Below, in pieces: positions 36,640 through 45,442 of a DNA stretch of 46,080 bases. The first letter of the stretch is position 1. Every line of letters starts with the position of its first letter. The position numbers and the translations under genes are program-made. Under the pieces are notes generated by a model, which was not told the origin of the DNA, searched no databases, and was given only the letters and a program-made list of their open reading frames with translations. Source of the stretch: an uncultured Clostridia bacterium (lineage in GTDB: Bacteria > Bacillota > Clostridia > TANB77 > CAG-508); assembly GCA_944392885.1 (NCBI GenBank), contig CALXYG010000041.1:1-46080 (forward strand). The letters run 5' to 3'.

Positions 36640-37713
36640 TTATTCTTGTGTTGTTGCTAGAATTTCTCTAAATTGTGATTCACTTTTTATATCAATTTTC
36701 CAATTTGTTAATTTTGCTGCTAGTCTTGCATTTTGTCCCGATTTTCCAATAGCAAGTGATAATTGATCATCTGGTACAATAACTTGTGCAAATTTTTCTT
36801 CTTCTTTAATGTCTACTGCTAGTACTTGTGCTGGTAATAATGCTGCCGCTATATAAATACTTGGATTTTTATCCCATTCAATTACATCTATTTTCTCTCC
36901 ATTTAGTTCATGAATAATATTCTGGATTCTAATTCCTTTTTGCCCTACACATGAACCAACAGGATCAATATTTTCATTTGTTGAGTAAACTGCTACTTTT
37001 GAACGATAGCCAGGGTCACGTGAGACACTTTTAATTTCTATCAACCCTTCATAAATTTCTGGGATTTCAAATTCAAATAATTTTCTAACAAAATCAGGAT
37101 GACTTCTAGAAACAATAACTTGAGGATTTCCTTTGGTTCCTTTTTGTACATCTACTACATAGCCTTTTATCTTATCATTTACTTTATAACTTTCTGTTGG
37201 AATTTGTTCTTTAATTGGCATAATACCTTCTAATTTTCCTAGGTCAAGTACAATAGCATTTCCATCCGTTTTTTGAATCATTCCTGTTACTATTTCACCT
37301 TTGCGTTCACTAAATTCTGTATATAGTATGTCTCTTTCAGCTTCTCTTATTTTTTGTATTATAATCTGTTTTGCAGTTCCTGCAGCAATTCTTCCAAAAT
37401 TCTTTGGTATAATTTCAATATCAACAACATCTCCAATTTCCAATTTTTTGTTGATTGATTTTGCTTCTTCTAATTGTATTTGTTTTTTTTGATCCTCTAC
37501 TACATCTACTACATCTTTTACTGCATAGACATGTATTTCACCAGATTGCTTGTCCATAACTACCTTCACATTCTCTGCTGAATCAAAGTTTCTTTTATAT
37601 GCCATTACTAGTGCTGACTCTATAGAATCTAACAAATAATCTTTATTAATTCCTCTTTCCTTTTCTAATTCTCCTATTGCAGTAATTAATTCTTTGTTAT
37701 CCATTGCTTTCAT
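36640..37713 (-). CDS. nusA: Transcription termination/antitermination factor NusA
   Basis: Binds RNA polymerase and controls pausing, termination and antitermination. About 357 residues: N-terminal polymerase-binding domain (KELITAIGELEKERGI...ALVMAYKRN), S1 domain near 135-200, then two KH domains (VGSCVGQKGIRIQNI and LSLAIGKSGQNARLA). The C-terminal acidic repeats of E. coli NusA are absent, as usual in Firmicutes. The start is uncertain among ATG codons at 37725, 37713 and 37704; 37713 best fits the spacing to AAAGGA. It overlaps rimP. Confidence 0.95.
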   Translation of the reverse strand: MKAMDNKELITAIGELEKERGINKDYLLDSIESALVMAYKRNFDSAENVKVVMDKQSGEIHVYAVKDVVDVVEDQKKQIQLEEAKSINKKLEIGDVVDIEIIPKNFGRIAAGTAKQIIIQKIREAERDILYTEFSERKGEIVTGMIQKTDGNAIVLDLGKLEGIMPIKEQIPTESYKVNDKIKGYVVDVQKGTKGNPQVIVSRSHPDFVRKLFEFEIPEIYEGLIEIKSVSRDPGYRSKVAVYSTNENIDPVGSCVGQKGIRIQNIIHELNGEKIDVIEWDKNPSIYIAAALLPAQVLAVDIKEEEKFAQVIVPDDQLSLAIGKSGQNARLAAKLTNWKIDIKSESQFREILATTQE

Positions 37714-38191
37714 TTTTTTTATCATTCCTTTCTTGATTTTCCCAATTATATATTGTCTTTATCTGTGCTATATTATTTCTTTCCAGTTTTACTTCATCGT
37801 TCCCTAGCAATACTATTTGCTGACAATTAAATTCCTTTAGTTTTCCAATATAAGTTTTCTTTTTTGATATTGGACTATATAATTTTACTTCAACCTCATT
37901 TCCTATTTGCGCCTGTAAATGCTTTTCCTTACGTAATACTCTTTCTAAGCCACAAGATGAAACTTCTAAAAAGTACATATCATTAATATAGTTTGCTTCA
38001 TCTAGTTTGTCAGTAATAGCATTATTTACCAATTCGCAATCTTCTATTGAGATTCCTTTATGTGAGTCGATATAAATTCGCAAATAAAAATCTTTTCCTT
38101 CTTTTTCATAAACAACATCATATAACTCATAGCCTAAATTTTGCACATCATTTATTATTAGTTTTTCTACTTTTTCTTCTATATTAGACAA
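37697..38191 (-). CDS. rimP: Ribosome maturation factor RimP
   Basis: Required for 30S assembly. It is 164 residues: N-terminal domain with LGYELYDVVYEKEGKDFYLRIYID and SIEDCELVNNAI, followed by the motif YFLEVSSCGLERVL and a C-terminal SH3-like domain. The start is TTG 38191 after AAGGAGG. First gene of the infB cluster, with a strong hairpin just upstream and its 3' end inside nusA. Confidence 0.94.
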   Translation of the reverse strand: MSNIEEKVEKLIINDVQNLGYELYDVVYEKEGKDFYLRIYIDSHKGISIEDCELVNNAITDKLDEANYINDMYFLEVSSCGLERVLRKEKHLQAQIGNEVEVKLYSPISKKKTYIGKLKEFNCQQIVLLGNDEVKLERNNIAQIKTIYNWENQERNDKKNESNG

Positions 38192-38214
38192 ATTTTTCCT
38201 CCTTTTAACATGTT

Positions 38215-38243
38215 AGAAGAGTGGGATTTGTTCCCACTCTTCT
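38215..38243. promoter_or_regulatory. Leader hairpin upstream of the rimP-nusA-infB operon
   Basis: Arms AGAAGAGTGGGA and TCCCACTCTTCT are perfect over 12 bp with a five-base loop. It ends about eight bases before the rimP ribosome site and is not followed by a T-run on the minus strand, so it looks like a 5'-UTR structure and not a terminator for phoH, which has its own. Confidence 0.6.
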
Positions 38244-38449
38244 GTATTTTCTTTTGCGTTTTAATTATACAACATTTTTTATTAAACTGTCAACTATTTT
38301 ACTTAATTTTACAAAAGTATTTCGGTAAATTTTATATTAGTTAATAATATACAGAAAAAAATAATAGCTAAATTAGTTTTCGTGACAAAGTGAAAAAACT
38401 TCCACTCGTTTCGTTTGGATTTATTAAGGTTGCTTAACCTAAAAAAACA

Positions 38450-38477
38450 GTTAGCTGTGAAATATTCCACAGCTAAC
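38450..38477 (-). terminator. Terminator of the phoH-like gene
   Basis: GTTAGCTGTG and CACAGCTAAC arms flank an eight-base loop, with a run of seven T on the minus strand (38441-38447) shortly after. It lies just beyond the stop at 38485. Confidence 0.85.
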
Positions 38478-38484
38478 CATAGAG

Positions 38485-39843
38485 TTACAGGATTTTAAGA
38501 GCTTCTTGCGCCAGATTGCTTCTTATTGATTTTTCACTGTTTAAAGTGATTTGCCAACACAGTGCATTTCCTTTCATCTTTTCGGATAGGTAAACCAATC
38601 CATTGTACCTTGTATTCAGTTCTGGATTGTTTATCTGATCTGGGTCACCTAAGAATATGAACTTTGAACCCTTTGCCGCTCTTGTTACAATATCTTGTAT
38701 GTCGCTCGGCCTAATGTTTTGTGTTTCATCGATGATAAACACAGTTTTAGGGATTGTCCTTCCCCTTAGGAAACCAATTGGTTGAATTTCAATAAAACCC
38801 CTTTCGAAAAGTTCTTCAGCGCACTGTCTCAACTGTAAATTGTCATAGTCCTTGTTTCTCTCTCGGAAAAAAGCTTTAAGGTTGTCCATTATACCTCCTA
38901 AATATGGTCCAACCTTGTCTTCTATATCTCCAGGGAGATAGCCAATGTTTTCACCACTGACTGTAACTGTTGGTGTTGCTACAAGAATTTGATCATACAG
39001 TTCTTCTTCACTATAGCCTTTTAGTTTGTCTAGTGCCATTGCAATAGAGCAATACGTCTTACCAGTACCAGCTGCTCCCTTCACTACTACCAAAGGAGCA
39101 ATTTCTGGTGGCGCCAGTAGACATTCCCACAACATTTTTTGCTCTATATTTAATGCTCTACACCCTTGTGGTAATCGCTCATTATGCTGTAATTGAACAA
39201 TTTTCCCGTTCGTATACCTCCCTAATCCACTACTACATTCCGTCTTAATAATCAAAAATTCGTTCTCAAACCATTCATAGTTACCATGTTGATAAACTTC
39301 TCTAATTGAAATTTCCCTTTCATGAAGCAGTTTGGAAAGGACTGTCTGAGAAACGAAAATTTCTGTGAGTCCTTTGTATTGCTGACTTGGTGAAGGAAAA
39401 ATTTCATCTTTGAACATTTGTGCTTCAATTCCAATACTGCATGCTTTCATTCGAATAGAAGGATTCTTGGAGATTAATATTACCTTCTTGCAACCTTCCT
39501 TCTTCAAATCTAAACAAACCTGAAACACTCTCTTGTCCAATCGTGAAAAGTCTACCATATTTTCTATGGTTTCATCCAGCTCACAGTTATTATCTACAAT
39601 TCGTAGATAGCTACCATTTCGTTGTTGTGTCCCCCTCTTTGAAAGCAATTCATTAATCGGCAAGGTATCAATATAATCGACAAATTTCGCAGCTAGTTTT
39701 TGCTTTTCAGGGAATCCTTGGTACCTATACAGATTCTGTAGTATCGCCATTGGAATTACTATTGTATTGTCTCCTCCGAACCGCAATGTTGGATTCTCCG
39801 ATGCCAAGATTGCCTCTGTTCTTAACACAAAGGTCTTTTCCAC
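38485..39843 (-). CDS. PhoH-like ATPase with degenerate PIN domain
   Basis: A 452-residue cytoplasmic protein of the PIN-PhoH architecture; these are predicted RNA-directed ATPases or helicases with unclear roles. The C-terminal ATPase has Walker A GAAGTGKT near 255 and Walker B FIIDETQN, followed by GDPDQINNP. The N-terminal region aligns with the PIN fold (KTFVLRTEAIL...NTIVIPMAILQNL), but the usual catalytic VLDTN is VLRTE, so the nuclease is probably inactive. The start is GTG 39843, eight bases after GGAGG. Codon use is visibly more GC-tolerant than its neighbours, and it holds the only in-frame CGG (39783-39781, residue 21) not linked to a frameshift. This suggests acquisition by transfer. 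Confidence 0.85.
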   Translation of the reverse strand: MEKTFVLRTEAILASENPTLRFGGDNTIVIPMAILQNLYRYQGFPEKQKLAAKFVDYIDTLPINELLSKRGTQQRNGSYLRIVDNNCELDETIENMVDFSRLDKRVFQVCLDLKKEGCKKVILISKNPSIRMKACSIGIEAQMFKDEIFPSPSQQYKGLTEIFVSQTVLSKLLHEREISIREVYQHGNYEWFENEFLIIKTECSSGLGRYTNGKIVQLQHNERLPQGCRALNIEQKMLWECLLAPPEIAPLVVVKGAAGTGKTYCSIAMALDKLKGYSEEELYDQILVATPTVTVSGENIGYLPGDIEDKVGPYLGGIMDNLKAFFRERNKDYDNLQLRQCAEELFERGFIEIQPIGFLRGRTIPKTVFIIDETQNIRPSDIQDIVTRAAKGSKFIFLGDPDQINNPELNTRYNGLVYLSEKMKGNALCWQITLNSEKSIRSNLAQEALKIL

Positions 39844-39871
39844 ACCCTTTTCCTCCTTCTCTATAATTGGT

Positions 39872-39896
39872 TCATAGAATTAGTATAATTCTATGA
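39872..39896. promoter_or_regulatory. Perfect inverted repeat in the phoH-like 5' region
   Basis: TCATAGAATTA and TAATTCTATGA flank a three-base centre. It lies between the proposed promoter and the ribosome site, and could be an operator or an RNA hairpin. Confidence 0.6.
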
Positions 39897-39913
39897 CAAT
39901 CATATATGATTGT
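39896..39913. promoter_or_regulatory. 18-bp perfect palindrome at the predicted phoH-like transcription start
   Basis: ACAATCATATATGATTGT is a perfect palindrome adjoining the 39872-39896 repeat. A -10 box TATAAT (39925-39920) puts the start point near 39913, so this resembles a repressor operator. Confidence 0.55.
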
Positions 39914-39919
39914 GTCGAC

Positions 39920-39948
39920 ATTATATCACCTTTTTTCCTTTTTTTCTA
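39920..39948 (-). promoter_or_regulatory. Putative promoter of the phoH-like gene
   Basis: TATAAT (39925-39920) is preceded at 17 bp by TAGAAA (39948-39943), a weak -35 box. Confidence 0.45.
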
Positions 39949-39984
39949 GTATTTTCATAATTTTATGTAAATTTTATAATACTA

Positions 39985-40016
39985 GAAAAAAGTCTTATTA
40001 TTCAATAAGACTTTTA
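39985..40016 (-). terminator. Terminator of thrS
   Basis: AAAAGTCTTATT and AATAAGACTTTT arms flank a four-base loop and are followed by a T-run on the minus strand. It lies 30 bases after the thrS stop. Confidence 0.85.
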
Positions 40017-40045
40017 TTAATACTTTCTATTAAAAGGTATCTACT

Positions 40046-41959
40046 TTATTTCGTAAATGTTTCAATTTCTTCTCTAATCATTTGTATAAATTGCTTAATT
40101 TCTATTTGACCAATATCTCCTTCTTTTCTTGAACGCACTCCAACACTATTATTTTCTTTTTCTTTGTCACCTATCACTAACATATATGGTATCTTCTGAA
40201 GTTGTGCTTCTCGAATTTTATAACCTATTTTTTCTGACCTTGAATCTAATTCAGTACGAATACCATATTTTTCTAATTCCTCTTGTACTTTTTTTGCATA
40301 TTCCAGATGATTATCTGCAATTGGAAGAACCTTTGCCTGCACCGGTGCAAGCCATGTTGGAAATGCTCCTGCAAAATGTTCTGTGATAATTCCTAGAAAG
40401 CGCTCAAATGAGCCTAATATTGCTCTATGAACCATTATTGGTGTTTTCTTTTCCCCATCTTTGTCAATATATGACAAATTAAAACGTTGTGGTAATTGGA
40501 AATCTAATTGTATTGTTCCCATTTGCCATTCTCTTCCTAAACAATCTTTCATCTTAATATCAATTTTAGGTCCATAGAAAGCACCATCTCCCTCATTAAT
40601 ACGATATTGATTTTCTCCACATAATTCATCTAGTACTTTTCTTAAATCTGCCTCTGCGCGGTTCCATGTTTCAACTTCACCCATAAAATCTTCCGGTCTT
40701 GTTGATAATGTTAGTTGATACTCTAATCCAAAAATGCTATACATTTTGCTAGCGATTTCAACAATAGATTTGATTTCACTTCCAATTTGGTCTTCTGTAA
40801 TATAATTGTGAGAATCATCTTGTCGAAACATTCTTACACGAAATAATCCATTTAGTTGTCCTGATTTTTCGTTTCTATGAATAACATCTACATCGTTAAA
40901 TCTCAATGGTAAATCTTTATAGCTTCTTAACTTTGATTGATAAATTTTAATAGAATTAGGGCAATTCATTGGCTTAAGTGCTTGTTCATTCCCATCTACA
41001 TCTGTTAATACAAACATATCTTCCTTGTAATGATCCCAATGTCCAGAGGTTTTCCATAAACTACTACTATTTAATTGTGGTCCTGAAAATTCCTGATAGC
41101 CTCTTGTTTTGTGTTCTTTTCTCCAAAACTCTATTAAGGTATTTAACATAGTAAATCCTTTTGGTAACCAATATGCCATACCAGGGGCTGTCTCATCAAA
41201 GAAAAATAGCTCTAGCTCTTTACCCAATTTTCTATGATCTCTCTTTTTTGCTTCTTCTATTAAATTTAAATATTCTTCTAAATCTTTTGCTTTTGGATAT
41301 GAAATACCATAGATTCTTTGAAGCATTTTGTTATTTTCATTTCCTCTCCAATATGCTCCTGATGAAGAAAGTAACTTAATAGCTTTTACATTCCCAGTGT
41401 TCATCAAATGCGGACCAGCACATAAATCTGTAAAATCTCCTTGCCTATAGAACGATAATTCTGCCTCTTCTGGTAAATCTTCTATTAGCTCTATTTTATA
41501 TAACTCATCCCTTTGCTTCATAAATTCAATTGCTTGCTTGCGAGGCAATGTAAATCTCTCAATTGTTAAATCTTCCTTGATAATTTTTTTCATTTCATCT
41601 TCAATTTTTATCAAATCCTCTTCTGAAAAAGGTTTTTCTGTATCGAAATCGTAGTAAAATCCATGGTCTATAGCAGGTCCAATTGCCAATTTAACATCTG
41701 GAAATAAACGCTTAATTGCTTGAGCCATAATATGAGAAGTTGTATGCCAGTATGCTTTTTTTCCTTCTAAAGAATCAAATGTACATATTTCTAGACAACA
41801 ATCTTTTTCTAGTACATAACGTAAATCTTTGACATCACCGTCAACTAAAGCACACATAGCATTTCTTGCTAATCCTTCACTTATGTTTTTTGCTATCTCT
41901 AATACAGAAATACCTTTTTCAATTTCTATACTAGAACCATCTTTTAATGTAATTTTCAA
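40046..41959 (-). CDS. thrS: Threonyl-tRNA synthetase
   Basis: Charges tRNA-Thr. It is 637 residues, the full family length. TGS domain (1-61), editing domain with HTTSHIMAQ and a later CAGPH ligand block, then the class II catalytic core: motif 2 region FRVRMFRQDDSHNY, zinc cysteine in MNCPNS, MVHRAILGSFERF (motif 3), and an anticodon-binding domain from about residue 535 (PTWLAPVQAKVLPI). Transcription is controlled by a T-box leader upstream (about 42000-42238). The start at 41959 follows AAAGGAGG. Confidence 0.97.
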   Translation of the reverse strand: MKITLKDGSSIEIEKGISVLEIAKNISEGLARNAMCALVDGDVKDLRYVLEKDCCLEICTFDSLEGKKAYWHTTSHIMAQAIKRLFPDVKLAIGPAIDHGFYYDFDTEKPFSEEDLIKIEDEMKKIIKEDLTIERFTLPRKQAIEFMKQRDELYKIELIEDLPEEAELSFYRQGDFTDLCAGPHLMNTGNVKAIKLLSSSGAYWRGNENNKMLQRIYGISYPKAKDLEEYLNLIEEAKKRDHRKLGKELELFFFDETAPGMAYWLPKGFTMLNTLIEFWRKEHKTRGYQEFSGPQLNSSSLWKTSGHWDHYKEDMFVLTDVDGNEQALKPMNCPNSIKIYQSKLRSYKDLPLRFNDVDVIHRNEKSGQLNGLFRVRMFRQDDSHNYITEDQIGSEIKSIVEIASKMYSIFGLEYQLTLSTRPEDFMGEVETWNRAEADLRKVLDELCGENQYRINEGDGAFYGPKIDIKMKDCLGREWQMGTIQLDFQLPQRFNLSYIDKDGEKKTPIMVHRAILGSFERFLGIITEHFAGAFPTWLAPVQAKVLPIADNHLEYAKKVQEELEKYGIRTELDSRSEKIGYKIREAQLQKIPYMLVIGDKEKENNSVGVRSRKEGDIGQIEIKQFIQMIREEIETFTK

Positions 41960-41999
41960 ATTAATTCCTCCTTTATTTTTATCTTATAATTAAATTCCT

Positions 42000-42238
42000 T
42001 TGCCTTTACAACAAAAATCCCTATGGACTTTTGTTGCCCATAGGGGTATAAAAATACGGTTCCACCCTAATTTTAACTTCATTACCGATTTAACGCATCA
42101 TCCACGCTGCCTTTTTAGCAGAAGCTTTAGAGGTAGTTTTTCAAACCCGTTTTTTCAAATTGGCTTTCAGCCACCGACCAATTCTCTCTATCAATAACCT
42201 TGGTTTTACTTTGTCTCTATCAAACGCTTATTTATTAT
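42000..42238 (-). promoter_or_regulatory. Threonine T-box riboswitch of thrS
   Basis: Leader that senses uncharged tRNA-Thr. The T-box sequence AGGGTGGAACCG lies at 42068-42057. Downstream, CCCTATGG and CCATAGGG arms (42019-42026 and 42038-42045) followed by ATTTTTG form the terminator. A candidate threonine specifier ACC is at 42134-42132, about 105 bases from the predicted start point, in the expected part of stem I. The antiterminator would pair the T-box region with the 5' arm of the terminator. Confidence 0.88.
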
Positions 42239-42245
42239 AAATAAT

Positions 42246-42274
42246 AGTTTACTATTTTTTTTTTATGTTGTCAA
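42246..42274 (-). promoter_or_regulatory. Promoter of the thrS leader
   Basis: Consensus TTGACA (42274-42269), a 17-bp spacer and TAAACT (42251-42246) put the transcription start near 42239, at the beginning of the T-box leader. Confidence 0.7.
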
Positions 42275-42320
42275 GTATCCAAATTATTTTTTTACTGAGA
42301 AAATCACTTTATTCCAGCAT

Positions 42321-42349
42321 TTTACTTTTTTACAAAAAAATAGTATAAT
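42321..42349 (+). promoter_or_regulatory. Promoter of the small plus-strand gene
   Basis: TTTACT (42321-42326), a 17-bp spacer and TATAAT (42344-42349). A short hairpin TCCCC-TAT-GGGGA (42361-42373) follows in the leader, ahead of the ribosome site. Confidence 0.6.
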
Positions 42350-42395
42350 ATAATTATAAATCCCCTATGGGGAGAATCTAGAAAGGTGGATTAGA

Positions 42396-42656
42396 TTGTT
42401 AAAAAGTTCTGACATTCAACAGTTGCAGTATAAAGCATGCAAACTTCAAAAGGTGCTCGAAACAGTCTATGAGGAAATAATACAACACAGTAAAGAACAT
42501 TCGCCCGATTTTGAAATCGAAATACAAATTCGCTTTAACCTCTCTAGAGATGAAGTACTACATGTATATGATTCTCTACAACCTGTTTTAAAGCAATTGT
42601 TTTGTCAATCTCGACTTGATACGCAATGTGATTCTACGCTACACATCCACCTCTAA
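42396..42656 (+). CDS. Small protein of unknown function
   Basis: 86 residues, soluble. Residues 1-35 are a predicted amphipathic helix (QQLQYKACKLQKVLETVYEEI), followed by an acidic beta-like segment (DFEIEIQIRFNL), a second helix and a tail ending LHIHL. I recognise no family. It is one of the few plus-strand genes, with its own promoter, a TTG start at 42396 preceded by AAAGGTGG, and a strong terminator right after the stop, so it is a complete single-gene unit. Its codon use is less AT-biased than its neighbours, similar to the phoH-like gene. Confidence 0.72.
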   Translation: MLKSSDIQQLQYKACKLQKVLETVYEEIIQHSKEHSPDFEIEIQIRFNLSRDEVLHVYDSLQPVLKQLFCQSRLDTQCDSTLHIHL

Positions 42657-42661
42657 TCAAG

Positions 42662-42695
42662 GTCAGCTCTTACAATAAGAGCTGACTTGTCCTTT
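42662..42695 (+). terminator. Terminator of the small plus-strand gene
   Basis: GTCAGCTCTTA and TAAGAGCTGAC arms with a three-base loop, followed by TTGTCCTTT. It lies five bases after the stop. Confidence 0.8.
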
Positions 42696-42745
42696 GTTTA
42701 TATAGTAGCATTGGAAATATATTTTTTCTGTGCAATGATTTTACA

Positions 42746-42771
42746 TTATAGGAAATTGCATTTTATATAAC
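42746..42771. repeat. Palindromic intergenic repeat, copy 2
   Basis: The 26-base core beginning TTATAGGAAATTGC matches 17759-17784 at 23 of 26 positions. It abuts the ppdK terminator. Confidence 0.5.
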
Positions 42772-42773
42772 GT

Positions 42774-42807
42774 AAAAAGAAATTATGCAAAAGCATAATT
42801 TCTTTTT
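42774..42807 (-). terminator. Terminator of ppdK
   Basis: Perfect 15-base arms AAAAAGAAATTATGC and GCATAATTTCTTTTT flank AAAA. A T-run is present in both directions, so it may also stop plus-strand transcripts. Confidence 0.88.
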
Positions 42808-42814
42808 AATCTTT

Positions 42815-45442
42815 TTAATGTCTTGGGTTTTTAATAGCAGCTTGTGCAGCAGCCAAACGAGCAATTGGCACTCTAAATGGTGAACAAGATACATATGTTA
42901 AGCCAATATTATGGCAAAATTCTACTGTTGCAGGGTTTCCACCATGTTCTCCACAAATTCCTAAATGAATGTCTGGTCTTGTTGCTCTTCCTAATTCTGC
43001 TGCCATTTTTACTAATTTTCCAACACCAACTTGATCTAATTTCACAAATGGATCAGATTCGTAAATCTTCTTGTCATAGTAGTCTCCTAAAAATTTACCT
43101 GCATCATCACGACTAAATCCAAATGTCATCTGTGTTAAGTCGTTTGTTCCAAAAGAGAAGAACTCAGCTTCTTTGGCAATTTCATCAGCTGTTAATGCTG
43201 CTCTTGGTATTTCAATCATTGTACCTACATGATATTTTAATTCCACCCCAGCTTCTTTAATAACTTTATCAGCTGTTCTTGTTACAATATCTTTTACATA
43301 TTTTAATTCTTTAATCTCTCCAACAAGAGGAATCATAATTTCAGGAGTTACATTCATACCTTCTTTATTTACATTAATAGCAGCTTCAATTACAGCTCTA
43401 GTTTGCATTTCAGCAATTTCTGGGAAGGTTACTGCTAAACGGCATCCACGATGTCCCATCATTGGATTGAATTCATGTAATCCTTCTACAACATTTTTTA
43501 ATTCTTCAAAAGTTAATCCCATTTCTTTTGCAAGAGCTTTAATATCTTCATCTTCATGTGGTACAAACTCGTGAAGAGGTGGATCTAAAAAGCGTATTGT
43601 AACTGGGTAGCCTTTCATTTCTTTGTAAAGCCCTTCAAAATCTCCTCTTTGCATTGGAAGTATTTTTGCTAATGCTTTTGCTCTTTGTTCAGGTGTTTTT
43701 GATACAATCATTTCACGAATTGCAGCAATTCTATCTGGTGCAAAGAACATATGCTCTGTTCTACATAATCCAATTCCTTGTGCACCAAAGTTATATGCTT
43801 GTTTTGCATCTTTTGGAGTATCTGCATTAGTTCTAACCTCTAGTATTCTATATTGGTCGGCCCATCCCATTAATTTCGCAAAATTACCTGTTACAGAAGC
43901 TTCTACTGTTGGTATTTTTTCTCCATATACGTTTCCTGTTGATCCATCTAATGAAATATATTCTCCTTCTTTTACCTTTCTTCCATCTGGCAAAGTAAAA
44001 TATTCTTCTTCTTCATTAACTGTAATTTCTCCGCATCCTGCAACACAACATGTTCCCATGCCACGTGCAACAACTGCAGCATGTGATGTCATACCACCTC
44101 TTACTGTTAATACGCCCTTACATACATTCATTCCTTCTATGTCTTCAGGTGATGTTTCTAGACGAACCAATACTAGCTCTTTTTCGCCTGCTTTGTGTAA
44201 TTCTACTGCCTTTTCTGCAGTAAATACTACCTTACCTGCTGCTGCCCCTGGTGAAGCTGCTAAACCTTTTGCTACAACTTTTGCCTCTTTTAGTGCAGCC
44301 TGGTCAAAGTTTGGATGTAATAGTTGATCTAACTGATTTGGTTCAACTCTCAAAACAGCCTCTTTTTCATCAATCATTCCTTCTTCTACTAGGTCAACAG
44401 CAATTTTTAGTGCAGCATTAGCTGTTCTTTTACCATTTCTTGTTTGTAGGAAGAATAATTTTCCTCCTTCAATTGTAAATTCCATATCTTGCATGTCTTT
44501 GAAATGTTTTTCTAACTTGTGAGCACATTCTACAAATTGTTTATATGCTTCTGGATTTACTTTTTCAAGTGTTTCAATATGTTGAGGTGTACGAATACCA
44601 GCAACAACGTCTTCTCCTTGTGCATTCATTAAATATTCACCAAAAATTTTGTTTTCACCTGTTGCAGGATTTCTTGTAAATGCAACACCTGTACCACAGT
44701 CATCTCCCATATTTCCAAAAACCATTTCTTGTACATTAACAGCTGTTCCCCAACTTGAAGGAATATCGTTTAATCTACGATATGTAATTGCTCTTGCATT
44801 GTTCCAAGAGCGAAATACAGCTTTTACTGCTTCCATTAATTGTAATTTTGAATTTTGAGGGAATTCCTCTCCTTTTTGATCTTTATAGATTTTCTTGAAT
44901 TTAACAACTAATTCTTTTAAATCACTAGCTGTAAGGTCTGTATCTAATTTAACGCCCTTTTCTTCTTTCATTTCATCAATTACTTTTTCAAATAGTGGCT
45001 TTGGAATTTCCATAACTACGTCACTAAACATTTGAATAAATCTTCTATAACTATCATAAGCAAATCTTTCATTTTTTGCAGCAATTGTTTTTAATACTTC
45101 ATCATTTAAACCTAGATTTAAAATAGTATCCATCATACCAGGCATTGAAGCTCTAGCTCCTGAACGTACTGAAACCAATAGTGGTTTTTCTAAATCACCT
45201 AATTTTTTTCCTGTAATTTCTTCTAATTTCTTTAAAGATTCAAAGATTTCAGCTTCGATTTCTGGACTGATTTTTTCTCCATCTTCATAGTATCTTGTAC
45301 AAGCTTCTGTTGTAACTGTAAAACCTTGTGGAATTGGTAAACCTAAATTAGTCATTTCTGCTAGGTTTGCACCTTTTCCTCCTAATAATTCACGCATTTT
45401 TGCGTTTCCCTCTTTAAAAAGGTAAACATACTTTTGACTCAT
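42815..45442 (-). CDS. ppdK: Pyruvate, phosphate dikinase
   Basis: Interconverts pyruvate, ATP and phosphate with PEP, AMP and pyrophosphate; in anaerobes it often serves glycolysis with pyrophosphate. It is 875 residues, equal to the clostridial enzyme. The N-terminal ATP-grasp domain starts at GGKGANLAEM and has SVRSGARASMPGMMDT. The phosphohistidine loop GGMTSHAAVVARGMG places the catalytic His near 455. The C-terminal PEP/pyruvate barrel has CRTEHMFF, GHRGCRL, SFGTNDLTQM and the catalytic Cys in LGICGEHGG. The start at 45442 follows GGAGG by seven bases. Confidence 0.97.
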   Translation of the reverse strand: MSQKYVYLFKEGNAKMRELLGGKGANLAEMTNLGLPIPQGFTVTTEACTRYYEDGEKISPEIEAEIFESLKKLEEITGKKLGDLEKPLLVSVRSGARASMPGMMDTILNLGLNDEVLKTIAAKNERFAYDSYRRFIQMFSDVVMEIPKPLFEKVIDEMKEEKGVKLDTDLTASDLKELVVKFKKIYKDQKGEEFPQNSKLQLMEAVKAVFRSWNNARAITYRRLNDIPSSWGTAVNVQEMVFGNMGDDCGTGVAFTRNPATGENKIFGEYLMNAQGEDVVAGIRTPQHIETLEKVNPEAYKQFVECAHKLEKHFKDMQDMEFTIEGGKLFFLQTRNGKRTANAALKIAVDLVEEGMIDEKEAVLRVEPNQLDQLLHPNFDQAALKEAKVVAKGLAASPGAAAGKVVFTAEKAVELHKAGEKELVLVRLETSPEDIEGMNVCKGVLTVRGGMTSHAAVVARGMGTCCVAGCGEITVNEEEEYFTLPDGRKVKEGEYISLDGSTGNVYGEKIPTVEASVTGNFAKLMGWADQYRILEVRTNADTPKDAKQAYNFGAQGIGLCRTEHMFFAPDRIAAIREMIVSKTPEQRAKALAKILPMQRGDFEGLYKEMKGYPVTIRFLDPPLHEFVPHEDEDIKALAKEMGLTFEELKNVVEGLHEFNPMMGHRGCRLAVTFPEIAEMQTRAVIEAAINVNKEGMNVTPEIMIPLVGEIKELKYVKDIVTRTADKVIKEAGVELKYHVGTMIEIPRAALTADEIAKEAEFFSFGTNDLTQMTFGFSRDDAGKFLGDYYDKKIYESDPFVKLDQVGVGKLVKMAAELGRATRPDIHLGICGEHGGNPATVEFCHNIGLTYVSCSPFRVPIARLAAAQAAIKNPRH

